From contig NZ_JADFFL010000009.1 in the NCBI RefSeq assembly GCF_015222005.1, positions 148,432-212,431 of the forward strand: a DNA stretch of 64,000 bases, read 5' to 3'. Origin of the DNA: Mucilaginibacter myungsuensis. GTDB taxonomy: Bacteria; Bacteroidota; Bacteroidia; Sphingobacteriales; Sphingobacteriaceae. Under the pieces are notes generated by a model that worked only from the letters and a program-made list of their open reading frames with translations, ran no database searches and was not told the origin of the DNA. The translations under genes and the position numbers were made by a program. The first letter of the stretch is position 1, and each line of letters starts with the position of its first letter. Shown piece after piece: positions 19,231-27,416 of the stretch.

Positions 19231-19791
19231 ATGAGAAAGATAGTCTACGCCATGAACATCAGCATCGACGGTTGCTACGACCATACCATGATCGATGGCG
19301 ATGCCGAACTGCACGAACACTTTGCCAATCTTGGGCAAGATGTTGACCTGACCATCTACGGCCGTAAGATGTACGAACTAATGGTGCCCTACTGGACCGA
19401 AGTAGCCAAAAAAAAGACCGCCGTAAAAGGCACTGATGATTTTGCTAAAACTATCATTGAGCTGCCTAAGATCGTTTTCTCTACCACGTTGCAACAGGCA
19501 GATGTCGACGGCAACACCACCATTCTTCGTGGCGACCTGGAAGATGAGGTGCGCAAACTCAAAGCTTTGCCCGGCAAAAATATTTCCATCGCCGGGATGA
19601 CGCTGCGGTCGCAGTTAACGGCGGCGGGTTTGGTAGATGAGTATCACTTTGTTATTCATCCCCTACTGATCGGCGGCGACGGGCCCCGGCTGATGGCCGG
19701 TATCGGATTCCCTGAAAAACTAAAACTTAAGCTTCTCAGTTCAACAATATTAAGATCTGGCGCGGTTGGCCTGCATTATATAAAAGCGTAG
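19231..19791 (+). CDS. Dihydrofolate reductase family protein (RibD C-terminal domain)
   Basis: Cytoplasmic NAD(P)H-dependent reductase of the DHFR/RibD-C fold; members act on pterins, the riboflavin precursor or unknown substrates. The family start MRKIVYAMNISIDGCYD, the motif TIYGRKMYELM, and the late GLVDEYHFVIHPLLIGGDGPR segment are all present. Its 186 residues are typical of stand-alone members. It does not replace DHFR (FolA) or RibD, since it lacks the deaminase domain. It has its own promoter-like boxes and precedes the L,D-transpeptidase by 41 bases, so read-through is possible. The natural substrate is unknown. Confidence 0.88.
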   Translation: MRKIVYAMNISIDGCYDHTMIDGDAELHEHFANLGQDVDLTIYGRKMYELMVPYWTEVAKKKTAVKGTDDFAKTIIELPKIVFSTTLQQADVDGNTTILRGDLEDEVRKLKALPGKNISIAGMTLRSQLTAAGLVDEYHFVIHPLLIGGDGPRLMAGIGFPEKLKLKLLSSTILRSGAVGLHYIKA

Positions 19792-19832
19792 TTGCAAAGC
19801 GTACCGATCCCTAACTTTACTAACTTCGGTAC

Positions 19833-21404
19833 ATGAAACGTCCCCTGCTTTTAGTCATCATATTCATCGCCATTTTAGCTTCCTGTAAACAACCGGCCAA
19901 AAAGAAAGCCGTAAAAGTTAACCCCAAAAAAACCTGGGACAAAACCATCCAGGGAAACTTCAGCGCTACATCGGAGTTGAAAGTCGACACCCCGCTGATC
20001 GATACTTTTTTTAAGCAATATCCGGATCTGGCATCATCAGCCGAATTGGTGAAGGATTTCTACCGCAACCGCAAGCAAGCCTATGCCTGGTTTAGCAAGG
20101 GCAAACTGATCGAGCAGGCAGGTAACTTATCCAACCGGGTAATGGACCTGCAAAATGAGGGCATCTACAAAACCACGCCCTACCAAAAAGCTTTAGACTC
20201 GCTCATCCACGGCAACCAAAAGAAAAAAGCCGACCTGAACCTGGAACTGATGCTGACCGCACAATACTTCAGCTTTGCCAAAATGGTTTATGGCGGCATG
20301 GACGCGTCGGTAAGTAAGGCGACCAAATGGTATGTCCCGCGCAAAAAGTTGGCTTACGCCGAGTTACTGGACAGCCTGATCAAAGCCCCGACATCGGCAG
20401 CAGAACCGGTTTATCGCCAATACGAATTATTGAAAATAGCACTCGGCAAATACCGCAAACTGGAAGCGCTGAACGATTGGCCTACGATAACATCCGGCGA
20501 TACTTTAGCCATCAGCAAGCGGTTGACACATTTAGGAGACCTGAAAGCAAATACATCGGCAAATATTTCTGCCGATACCCTAAAAGCTGCCATTAAACAG
20601 TTTCAAGGCAGGCATGGCCTGGCTACGAATGGCAAAGCAGGCAAGGAAACATTGGCGGCATTGAACGTGCCATTGAAAACCCGTATTATCCAACTGATGG
20701 TAAACATGGAACGTAGCCGTTGGCTGCCGGTAAGCATTAAGACCGATTATTTAGCCGTCAATATCCCCGAATTTAAACTGCACGTTTACCATGCTGATAG
20801 CCTGCTGTGGAGTACCCGTGTTGTTGTGGGACAAACCACCCACCCTACCACGGTATTCTTCGGTGAGGTAAAATATGTGGTGTTCAGCCCGTATTGGAAT
20901 GTACCCGAAAGCATTGTCCGTAACGAAGTTTTGCCGGGCATCCGCCGCAACCCTAACTACATTGCCGCGCACCGTATGGAGATCACCGGGAAAGAGAACG
21001 GCTTGCCTGTCATCCGCCAAAAACCGGGAGAGAGCAATTCTTTAGGATTGGTCAAATTCCTGTTCCCTAATAGCTATAATATCTACCTGCACGATACGCC
21101 TTCGAAATCCCTGTTCGGTGAATCGGCACGGGCATTCAGTCACGGCTGCATCCGCGTAAGCGAGCCTGCTAAACTGGCCCGTTTCCTGTTGCGGAACGAT
21201 GCCAAATGGGATTCGGTCAAGATAGATAAGGCCATGCATCGCGGTAACGAGCAGTACGTCACCCTAAAAGATAAAGTGCCGGTGTTTTTAGCTTACTTCA
21301 CTTCCTTTATCGACCGCGACGGGCTGCTTAATTTCCGAAAAGACATTTACAACCTGGATGGCAAACTGGCCGAAACATTAATATCCGGATCGGGGAGTTA
21401 TTAA
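19833..21404 (+). CDS. L,D-transpeptidase lipoprotein (YcbB/LdtD-like)
   Basis: Makes 3-3 cross-links in peptidoglycan or attaches proteins to it, in the periplasm. The lipobox ILASC sets the lipidated Cys at 18. Residues ~80-210 are an alpha-helical scaffold region, ~225-280 a peptidoglycan-binding domain 1 (LKAAIKQFQGRHGL), and ~305-475 the YkuD catalytic domain. The active-site motif SHGCIR is at 436-441 with nucleophile Cys439, preceded by IYLHDTPSKSLF. Its 523 residues and this domain order match the LdtD group. It converges with the antiporter gene, leaving 5 bases between stop codons. Confidence 0.93.
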   Translation: MKRPLLLVIIFIAILASCKQPAKKKAVKVNPKKTWDKTIQGNFSATSELKVDTPLIDTFFKQYPDLASSAELVKDFYRNRKQAYAWFSKGKLIEQAGNLSNRVMDLQNEGIYKTTPYQKALDSLIHGNQKKKADLNLELMLTAQYFSFAKMVYGGMDASVSKATKWYVPRKKLAYAELLDSLIKAPTSAAEPVYRQYELLKIALGKYRKLEALNDWPTITSGDTLAISKRLTHLGDLKANTSANISADTLKAAIKQFQGRHGLATNGKAGKETLAALNVPLKTRIIQLMVNMERSRWLPVSIKTDYLAVNIPEFKLHVYHADSLLWSTRVVVGQTTHPTTVFFGEVKYVVFSPYWNVPESIVRNEVLPGIRRNPNYIAAHRMEITGKENGLPVIRQKPGESNSLGLVKFLFPNSYNIYLHDTPSKSLFGESARAFSHGCIRVSEPAKLARFLLRNDAKWDSVKIDKAMHRGNEQYVTLKDKVPVFLAYFTSFIDRDGLLNFRKDIYNLDGKLAETLISGSGSY

Positions 21405-21409
21405 CATGT

Positions 21410-22687
21410 TCAGTTAGACGGCGATGCCGTCCCGACGGGTTCATTCTTCTCATCGGCAGGCAACTTTTGTCCGGCTACCACTGTTGAATTCGCGATCTGC
21501 TTAGCCGCCCGTTCGGTAGCGAAAGATGCGGTCACGCAAGTCACCAGGATAAGAATGATAGTGCCGTTCAGGATATTCTCGTCGATGATATTGGCTTTAA
21601 AACCTACCAAAATGATAGCCAGCGTAGCCGCTGCGTGCGATGCGCTTAGGCCGAAGATCAGCCCGCGCTGGGTGGCCGTGTATTTGAATACCTTTTGCGT
21701 TACCCATGCTGCTACCCACTTACCAATGAGCGCGGCAAAGGTTAGGCTGATCGCCACGATGATAGCCGTTGGTCCGTTGAATAAAACCCTTAAGTCCACG
21801 ATCATACCTACGCTGATCAGAAAGAAAGGAATAAATATAGCGTTACCCACGAACATAATATTCTCTTCTAACGCCTTAAAAGGTTTCACCAGGGGGTTAA
21901 GCACCAACCCGGCAGCGAACGCCCCAATAATCGGCTCTACCCCTGCCATTTGAGCCAAAAACGCTGAGAAGAACACCACAGCTAACACGAAAACGTATTG
22001 CGATATCTTCTCGTCGTCGAGTTTATTCAAGGCCCATTTAGCGATACGCGGGATGAGCACGAACATGATCGCTGTAAATATGGCCAACGATACGCCCAGC
22101 CTGATCCAGAATGCCGAGTTAAGGCCATTGGTATTGGCATCCATGATCACCGCTAGGATGATCAGCACGGCGGTATCGGTCAGGATCGTACCACCTACCG
22201 CTAATGCGACCGCTTCATTCTTGGCCACCTTATAACGGCTCACGATCGGGTAGGCCACCAGCGTATGCGTAGCGAACATACTTGCGGTCAACACCGATGC
22301 CATTAACGGATAGCCTAACAAGTAATAACATACCGGGAAACCGATCGCAATGGGCAGCGCAAATGTGAGCAAGCCAAAGATCAAACTCTTTTTGCGGGTC
22401 TTGCTAAAGTTCACCATATCCAAGTCTACCCCGGCAATGAACATGATGTAGAGCAGACCGATGGTAGCGAACAGCTCGACCGCTGAATTTTTCTTCAACA
22501 AGTTCAAACCATTTGGGCCAATGGCGATACCTGCCAAAATAAAACCGACGATGCCCGGCATCCGCAACCTCCGCATCAGGAAAGGGGCCAGCAGGATGAC
22601 CGCCAAAATGAGCGAGAAAACAAGTACCGGATTAGCTAATGGTAAAGTAAATTGTTTTAAAATATGTTCGGGAATGATCTGGTGCAT
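21410..22687 (-). CDS. Cation:proton antiporter, CPA2/Kef type
   Basis: Inner-membrane antiporter exchanging K+ or Na+ for protons. It has about 12 hydrophobic helices and the Na_H_Exchanger fold, with conserved segments such as GIVGFILAGIAIGPNGL and GAFAAGLVLNPL. The frame is open further upstream, but I chose ATG 22687 (MHQIIPEHILKQF) because the longer version has a hydrophilic, unrelated N-terminus, runs into the divergent beta-helix gene, and crosses a -7-like box (TATTTTTG on the minus strand, 22737-22744). No C-terminal TrkA-N/RCK domain is present, so it is a short form of 425 residues. Substrate ion is unknown. Confidence 0.9.
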   Translation of the reverse strand: MHQIIPEHILKQFTLPLANPVLVFSLILAVILLAPFLMRRLRMPGIVGFILAGIAIGPNGLNLLKKNSAVELFATIGLLYIMFIAGVDLDMVNFSKTRKKSLIFGLLTFALPIAIGFPVCYYLLGYPLMASVLTASMFATHTLVAYPIVSRYKVAKNEAVALAVGGTILTDTAVLIILAVIMDANTNGLNSAFWIRLGVSLAIFTAIMFVLIPRIAKWALNKLDDEKISQYVFVLAVVFFSAFLAQMAGVEPIIGAFAAGLVLNPLVKPFKALEENIMFVGNAIFIPFFLISVGMIVDLRVLFNGPTAIIVAISLTFAALIGKWVAAWVTQKVFKYTATQRGLIFGLSASHAAATLAIILVGFKANIIDENILNGTIILILVTCVTASFATERAAKQIANSTVVAGQKLPADEKNEPVGTASPSN

Positions 22688-22817
22688 GGGGTAGATGAGA
22701 GAAACAAGCAGGACCGCTTTAGAATTACTAATATAGCAAAAATAATTGGTAACGCCAAATCTTATATCCCGGGATGCAGTATTATTTTGATCTGCTATCT
22801 TTAACAAAAACCTGATT

Positions 22818-24038
22818 ATGAAAAGCCGCTTCCTTACCACCCTGCTTGGCTTACTGCCGGGTATATTGTTCGCCAAAACCCTGCATGTGGGTAAGGGCCA
22901 ACCGTTCGAGAGCATCGCGATTGCAGCAAGGTCGGCAGCACCCGGCGATTCCATTTTGGTGCACAACGGCACTTACCGAGGCGGGCAGTCTCTCGACAAC
23001 CTGAAAGGCGCGGCAGGCAAATGGATATATATTATTGCCGAAAAGCAGGGCGAAGCGATCATTGAGGGCGGCCATGCATCGGTACAAGGTAACGACTTGG
23101 CGTACGTTCAATTTGAGAGCCTCACCTTTACCAAACAGACCGACAACGGCGCCAACTTTAGCGACGGTGCCACGTACGAAACCCCAAGCCACCATCTAAC
23201 TTTCAAAAACTGCACTTTTAAAGACATAGCCGCTACAGGCAATAACGACCTGCTGAAACTGTCGGGCGTGGATGAATTTACGCTAACAGGCTGCACGTTC
23301 CTCAACGGATCTAAAGGCGGCAGCGGCGTTGATATGGTGGGCTGCCACAAGGGTCTGATCACCCAATGCCGTTTCGAGAATATGGGATCTAACGCCATAC
23401 AAATGAAAGGCGGCACCAGTGATATGCGCGTAGAGCGTTGCCTGTTCAAGAACGCGGGCGAGCGGGCCATCAACTTGGGCGGCAGCACAGGTCTACCATT
23501 TTTCAGGCCGATGGATGTGAAATGGGAAGCCGCCGATCTGAAGGTTTACAGCAACGTGTTTATAGGCGGCGAGGTGCCGGTGGCATTCGTCGGCTGCACC
23601 CGGTCCGAGGTGGTGAATAATACCATCTACAAACCTAACCATTGGGTTTTGCGCATTTTGCAAGAGAATAAGGATACCACGCGCTTTGTTAAAAGCGGGC
23701 ATAATACCTTTGCTAATAATGTCATTGTGATAGATCAGCGGGTGCGGGTGATCTGCAACATTGGCGGTGATACAGCTCCGCAAACTTTCACTTTCACTAA
23801 CAACGCCTGGTGTAATGTAGATGCACCAAACTGGTCGGCCACGCAATTGCCGGTAATAGAAAAGAATGCAATGTTCGGCAAAGATCCGTCGTTTGGAGAT
23901 GCTGTTAAGGAGGACTTTAGCATCGGCAAAGATAGTCCGCTTATAGGGGCCGGATCAAAAGTATCGCAGCCTGAAAAAGACTTCGACAACAGACCATTCA
24001 AAGCTAAACGTGCCATCGGCGCATTCGAGGTGAAATAG
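22818..24038 (+). CDS. Secreted right-handed parallel beta-helix protein
   Basis: Exported beta-solenoid protein of the kind found in pectate lyase, PL6 alginate lyase or chondroitinase B. The signal peptide ends near LFAK (residue 20). HVGKGQPFESIAIAARSAAPGDSILVHNGTY is the usual entry to this fold, followed by repeated turns (GNDL, LTFKNCTFKD, FTLTGCTF, GLITQCRF, MRVERCLF, NEV-type NNTIYKPN). The last residues FDNRPFKAKRAIGAFEVK are typical of the C-terminal cap. It has 406 residues. No catalytic residues could be assigned with confidence, so lyase, hydrolase or adhesin are all possible. Confidence 0.8.
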   Translation: MKSRFLTTLLGLLPGILFAKTLHVGKGQPFESIAIAARSAAPGDSILVHNGTYRGGQSLDNLKGAAGKWIYIIAEKQGEAIIEGGHASVQGNDLAYVQFESLTFTKQTDNGANFSDGATYETPSHHLTFKNCTFKDIAATGNNDLLKLSGVDEFTLTGCTFLNGSKGGSGVDMVGCHKGLITQCRFENMGSNAIQMKGGTSDMRVERCLFKNAGERAINLGGSTGLPFFRPMDVKWEAADLKVYSNVFIGGEVPVAFVGCTRSEVVNNTIYKPNHWVLRILQENKDTTRFVKSGHNTFANNVIVIDQRVRVICNIGGDTAPQTFTFTNNAWCNVDAPNWSATQLPVIEKNAMFGKDPSFGDAVKEDFSIGKDSPLIGAGSKVSQPEKDFDNRPFKAKRAIGAFEVK

Positions 24039-24074
24039 CTAACTTCGGCAGCATACAATTACCTGCCGCTACCC

Positions 24075-24641
24075 ATGGATAAATTACGCCAACATATCGA
24101 AGAGTTATCCCCGCTTACCGATGCGGAGTTCGACCTGATCAAACCTTACTTTACTTACAGACGGATTAAAAAGCATCAATATCTGACCCAAGAGGGTGAC
24201 CAGTCGGTGGCTGAATATCTGATCTTATCCGGCGTGTTCAGGATGTTCCATTTGGATGCTGACGGCAAGGAATACATCGTACAATTCGCAGGTGAGAATT
24301 GGTGGGTAGCTGATTACCAGGCCTACTTTAAAGGCAAACTGGCTACGCTACATATCACCTGCATGGAAGATGCCGAGGTGCTCTGCCTGAACCTCAATGG
24401 CCGCGAGAAGCTGGCTACCGAGTTCCACAAGATGGAGCATTTTTTCAGGATGAAACTTACCAACGGTTACGTGGCATTGCATCGCCGGATACTCTCCTTG
24501 CTATCCAGCACACCTCAACAGCGATACGAGGAATTCGGTCAGCTTTATCCGCAGCTGATGCAAAAGATCCCTAAAAAATATATCGCGGAATATTTGGGGG
24601 TTAGTCGGGAGACGCTGAGTAGATTATATTCTAATAAGTGA
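24075..24641 (+). CDS. Crp/Fnr family transcriptional regulator
   Basis: DNA-binding regulator with an N-terminal cyclic-nucleotide-binding-type beta-roll (about 20-110) and a C-terminal winged helix. The recognition helix is VSRETLSRL (176-184). In E. coli CRP the matching helix is SRETVGRIL, and its Arg180, Glu181 and Arg185 read TGTGA; here Arg178, Glu179 and Arg183 are in the same places, which predicts a TGTGA half-site. No iron-sulfur Cys cluster like that of FNR is present, and the cAMP-binding loop is not obviously conserved, so the ligand is unknown. Two perfect TGTGA-N6-TCACA sites lie just downstream, in front of the SDR and DJ-1 genes. It starts 36 bases after the beta-helix gene. 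Confidence 0.9.
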   Translation: MDKLRQHIEELSPLTDAEFDLIKPYFTYRRIKKHQYLTQEGDQSVAEYLILSGVFRMFHLDADGKEYIVQFAGENWWVADYQAYFKGKLATLHITCMEDAEVLCLNLNGREKLATEFHKMEHFFRMKLTNGYVALHRRILSLLSSTPQQRYEEFGQLYPQLMQKIPKKYIAEYLGVSRETLSRLYSNK

Positions 24642-24654
24642 TCTTCTGAACTTT

Positions 24655-24790
24655 ATAATTCCCTCCCTTGGGAGGGTTGCGGAAGAAAAGAGCGATAGCA
24701 GGGAGGGGTTAGCCATGATGCAAAACGGCTAACCCCTCCCTGCCATTTCAACACATCCCACTTCACCCCTCCCCGAGGAGGGATTTATAA
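24655..24790. repeat. Dispersed ~130-bp palindromic repeat, copy 1
   Basis: The centre is a perfect 17-base inverted repeat (GCAGGGAGGGGTTAGCC at 24698-24714 and its complement at 24727-24743) with a 12-base loop. The outer parts are CCCTCCC-rich at the left and CCCCTCCCC-GAGGAGGG at the right. A second copy is at 56358-56480. Confidence 0.8.
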
Positions 24791-24803
24791 AAACCATCGT
24801 ATG

Positions 24804-24874
24804 AGTGTGATTTTCGTCACACTTTTTTAGTGACCTGCTTCCTCGGAGCGGGGCTATCTGATATTCTAATTTTG
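24804..24874 (+). promoter_or_regulatory. Promoter of the SDR gene with Crp-type operator
   Basis: AGTGTGA-N6-TCACACT (24804-24823) is a perfect palindrome containing TGTGA-N6-TCACA, the consensus for E. coli CRP. TTAGTGACCTG follows after 4 bases (24827-24837). A perfect -7 box TAATTTTG is at 24867-24874, but no good -33 box is present, as expected for an activator-dependent promoter. The operator centre is about 66 bases upstream of the expected transcription start. Confidence 0.75.
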
Positions 24875-24899
24875 ACTATATCAAAACACAAGAATTATC

Positions 24900-25694
24900 A
24901 TGGACCTGCAATTAACCAACAAAACAGTTTTTGTATCCGGCGCTACTGCCGGTATCGGTTTCGCCATAGCTAAAGGGTTTGCTAAAGAAGGCGCTATAGT
25001 TTACCTGAACGGCCGCGACCAGGCCAGGGTCGACGCAGCTATTCAACGCATCAAAACAGAAACCCCTAATTCGACAGTTCACGGCATTACTGCTGATCTG
25101 GCTACACTTGACGGCTTTAACAAACTGACCGGCGAGCTACCCCAAGCCGACATCCTGATCAACAACCTCGGCATTTTTGAGCCTGTCGATTTCTTTGACC
25201 TGAAAGACTCGGATTGGCAAAAAATGTTCGACGTAAATGTGCTAAGTGGCGTACGCCTGACCCAACACTTTATGCCGAGCATGCTAAAAAACAACTGGGG
25301 CCGCGTGATCTTCATCTCCAGCGAATCAGCCTTACAGATCCCTACCGAGATGATCCACTATGGTTTCTCTAAAACCGCTCAACTATCTATCGCCAACGGT
25401 TTGGCGCAACTGACCAAAGGCACCGGCGTAACCGTCAACTCGGTACTCCCCGGCCCTACCTATTCGGAAGGGGTACAACAATTTGTGGCCGATCTGGCCC
25501 AGCAAGCAAACAGCAACACTGAAGAGGTCGAACATAAATTTTTTGCCGAGACCCGCCCGTTAAGTTTGCTGCAAAGATTTGCTACGGTTGATGAGATCGC
25601 AAGCTCAGTGATCTATTTATCAAGTCCGTTGGCGGCGGCTACCAATGGTGCAGCTTTACGTGCCGACGGTGGCATACTGAAAGGACTACACTAA
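24900..25694 (+). CDS. Short-chain dehydrogenase/reductase (SDR)
   Basis: Cytoplasmic NAD(P)-dependent oxidoreductase, 264 residues. The Rossmann glycine motif is GATAGIG (14-20), the NNLG motif is at 88-91, and the catalytic triad is Ser141 (in FISSES), Tyr154 and Lys158 (YGFSK). NGRD near residue 37 suggests NADP(H) preference but this is a weak indication. The substrate is unknown. It has the first of two matching Crp-type promoters and is followed by the DJ-1 gene with the second, so the two are likely to be induced together, possibly in response to reactive aldehydes or quinones (inference). Confidence 0.93.
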   Translation: MDLQLTNKTVFVSGATAGIGFAIAKGFAKEGAIVYLNGRDQARVDAAIQRIKTETPNSTVHGITADLATLDGFNKLTGELPQADILINNLGIFEPVDFFDLKDSDWQKMFDVNVLSGVRLTQHFMPSMLKNNWGRVIFISSESALQIPTEMIHYGFSKTAQLSIANGLAQLTKGTGVTVNSVLPGPTYSEGVQQFVADLAQQANSNTEEVEHKFFAETRPLSLLQRFATVDEIASSVIYLSSPLAAATNGAALRADGGILKGLH

Positions 25695-25696
25695 AA

Positions 25697-25767
25697 AGTG
25701 TGAGGCAAGTCACACGCTATTAGTGACCTGTCTCCTTCTGCCACAGTGCTCCTGCTACCGACATTTG
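25697..25767 (+). promoter_or_regulatory. Promoter of the DJ-1 gene with Crp-type operator
   Basis: GTGTGA-N6-TCACAC (25698-25715) starts 3 bases after the SDR stop codon. TTAGTGACCTG (25720-25730) follows after 4 bases and a -7-like GACATTTG lies at 25760-25767. Operator, middle motif and TTTG are spaced exactly as in the SDR promoter, while the bases between them differ. Confidence 0.7.
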
Positions 25768-25824
25768 CCATAGACAAAAACTATTAAATATTAAAACATT
25801 ATAAACATCTAAAATCTCACAGTC

Positions 25825-26502
25825 ATGAAAAAGAACATTTTATTCGTAGTATCAAGTGCAAGTGTAATTGGTCCTAACAACCGCGCGACAGGCAACTTAC
25901 TGACCGAGGTGGCCCACCCTTACCAAACCTTTAAAGCGCAAGGTTACAATATCGATGTATTCAGCGTAGCCGGCGGCGATGCACCGATAGATATGGTTGA
26001 ACTGGAAGACCAAATGAACCAAGCCTTTTTAAATGGCGAGGGCGCTATCGCTTTCAAAAACACTCAAAGTATCGATAAGATAGATGTCACTAAGTACGAT
26101 GCCGTGTTTGTTCCGGGCGGCTTGGCTCCGGTGGTTGATATGCCCGATGATCCCATCGTGCAAAAGATCCTGGCCGATATGTACGATCAAGGCGGCGTGG
26201 TAAGCGCGGTATGTCATGGCCCGGTGGCCCTGATCAACGTCAAACTGAGCGATGGCAGCTACCTGATCAACGGCAAACATGTAACCGGTTTCAGTAAGGC
26301 TGAAGAAGAGCACTATGCAAAGGTTGACGTTCCGTTCGAATTGGAGGATGCCCTGATAGATCGTGGCGGTAAATACAGCGCCGCTGCCGAATGGCAAGCC
26401 CACATAGTGACTGACGGCCGTTTGGTGACCGGCCAAAACCCGGCATCTGCAACAGGCGTGGCAGAGAGTGTGATCAATTTATTAGAGCCCGTTCAAGCGT
26501 AA
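25825..26502 (+). CDS. DJ-1/PfpI family protein (type 1 glutamine amidotransferase-like)
   Basis: Cytoplasmic protein of the Hsp31/YhbO-like branch; members act as glyoxalase III or protein and nucleotide deglycases, or as chaperones. It has 225 residues. The nucleophile elbow is AVCHGP with Cys130 and neighbouring His131; an acidic residue in GNLLTEVAHP (Glu28) is in the place of the catalytic Glu of Hsp31-type glyoxalases. VPGGLAPVVDMPDD is typical of the larger members. It is preceded by a promoter that copies the SDR promoter's architecture. A role in dicarbonyl stress is a family-based inference. Confidence 0.92.
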   Translation: MKKNILFVVSSASVIGPNNRATGNLLTEVAHPYQTFKAQGYNIDVFSVAGGDAPIDMVELEDQMNQAFLNGEGAIAFKNTQSIDKIDVTKYDAVFVPGGLAPVVDMPDDPIVQKILADMYDQGGVVSAVCHGPVALINVKLSDGSYLINGKHVTGFSKAEEEHYAKVDVPFELEDALIDRGGKYSAAAEWQAHIVTDGRLVTGQNPASATGVAESVINLLEPVQA

Positions 26503-26517
26503 TTTCTATTCTGATGA

Positions 26518-26624
26518 TTAACCACGAAGGGCACAAAGTTTTGCACAAAGGCCACAAAGTTTTTGTTGCCGATGAATAGCTTTGTGCTCTTTGTGGTTTT
26601 CTCTTTGTGAACTTTGTGGTTAAA
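26518..26624. repeat. AACCACAAAG-type inverted repeat, copy 1
   Basis: The left part reads TTAACCACGAAGGGCACAAAG and nearby variants (GCCACAAAG), and the right part is made of complements (CTTTGTGCTCTTTGTGGTT, then ACTTTGTGGTTAA). The element lies between the DJ-1 and ABM genes and would be in their common transcript. A related copy is at 60258-60331. Confidence 0.8.
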
Positions 26625-26638
26625 TAAACTATAGTAAA

Positions 26639-26938
26639 ATGCAACCAATAAACATATTCGCCAAATGGCAAGTAAAAGAAGGTGAGTTAGACACCGTTCT
26701 TAACCTCATTAGCCAAGTAGCCGAACAAAGCCGTGCCGAGGATGGCAACCTGTTATACATAATCAACCAAAGCACTACCGACCCTAACACTTTGCTGTTA
26801 GCCGAGGCGTATCAGGACGAGGCCGCATTGGACGCGCACCGCGCATCAGCACACTTCCAAAAGATCGTTGTTGGGCAGATCGTTCCTTTGCTGGATACGA
26901 GGGAAGTTGTAATAACAAGAGAAATAAGTAGGGTGTAG
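26639..26938 (+). CDS. Antibiotic biosynthesis monooxygenase (ABM) domain protein
   Basis: Small ferredoxin-like dimeric protein of the ABM/YgiN group, 99 residues; YgiN is a quinol monooxygenase. Segments matching the family are FAKWQVKEGELDTVL, SRAEDGNLLYIINQS, and LLAEAYQDEAALDAHRASAHF, the last with the conserved His of the HxxSxHF-type motif. The name of the domain does not imply antibiotic production. It is third in line after the SDR and DJ-1 genes and has no promoter-like boxes of its own, so it may be read from the upstream promoter through the repeat. Substrate unknown. Confidence 0.88.
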   Translation: MQPINIFAKWQVKEGELDTVLNLISQVAEQSRAEDGNLLYIINQSTTDPNTLLLAEAYQDEAALDAHRASAHFQKIVVGQIVPLLDTREVVITREISRV

Positions 26939-26948
26939 GTGTATACAG

Positions 26949-26976
26949 TGTAGGTGTATACACCACCTACATTTTT
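26949..26976 (+). terminator. Rho-independent terminator after the ABM gene
   Basis: Arms TGTAGGTG and CACCTACA are followed by five T. The sequence GTGTAGGTGTATACA just before it is nearly repeated in tandem, giving an alternative pairing partner. Confidence 0.75.
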
Positions 26977-27150
26977 AAGTATCTAATTTTCAGCGAACTA
27001 AAAGTTTATACTTTTACAATAAAACACAATACTGCACGTTTTTATAATTTCTTATCAGGCGCTGGTTCATCCAACCGAGCTGATCCATTCAAACTTTTCA
27101 GGCAAACAATCTCCCAGCACCATCGGTTAGAAAAAGAAACTTGATAACCA

Positions 27151-27366
27151 ATGGACCCGAAAGAGCAACAACAAGAACCCGAAGATAGGACACCTGACTT
27201 TGTAGAGGACCCGACCAAGATCAGCGATTTTGGCGATGAGCAGGATAAGGAGCGCGAGCAGGAAAGTTTCCCGGAATTGAGCAATCAGTCAGACACGCAA
27301 AACGAAACCGACATTAGCGATCTGGATATCGACCCGACGCACGACGGCGACGGAAGCATCGTATAA
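27151..27366 (+). CDS. Small acidic hypothetical protein
   Basis: Seventy-one residues, very rich in Asp, Glu, Gln and Ser, with almost no hydrophobic residues (MDPKEQQQEPEDRTPDF start, DIDPTHDGDGSIV end). It is probably disordered and soluble. No family is recognised. Support that it is real comes from its position ahead of a good plus-strand terminator 5 bases after its stop and the absence of any overlapping gene; codon choice looks ordinary. It could be a host-specific small protein of the kind often annotated only in Sphingobacteriaceae. Confidence 0.5.
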   Translation: MDPKEQQQEPEDRTPDFVEDPTKISDFGDEQDKEREQESFPELSNQSDTQNETDISDLDIDPTHDGDGSIV

Positions 27367-27370
27367 CACA

Positions 27371-27416
27371 AAAGCCTGATCAAAGCTTGAGCAAAGTTTT
27401 GATCAGGCTTTTCTTT
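27371..27416 (+). terminator. Terminator overlapping the end of the LytTR gene
   Basis: Arms AAAGCCTGATCAAA and TTTTGATCAGGCTTTT form a long stem followed by TTCTTTT, suitable to end the plus-strand small gene. The same bases code for the last residues (KSLIKTLLKL) and stop of the convergent response regulator. Confidence 0.75.

Noticed and set aside
22688..22972. N-terminal extension of the Kef-type antiporter
   Set aside because: It overlaps the divergent beta-helix gene and its promoter area, and reads as hydrophilic, low-quality protein.
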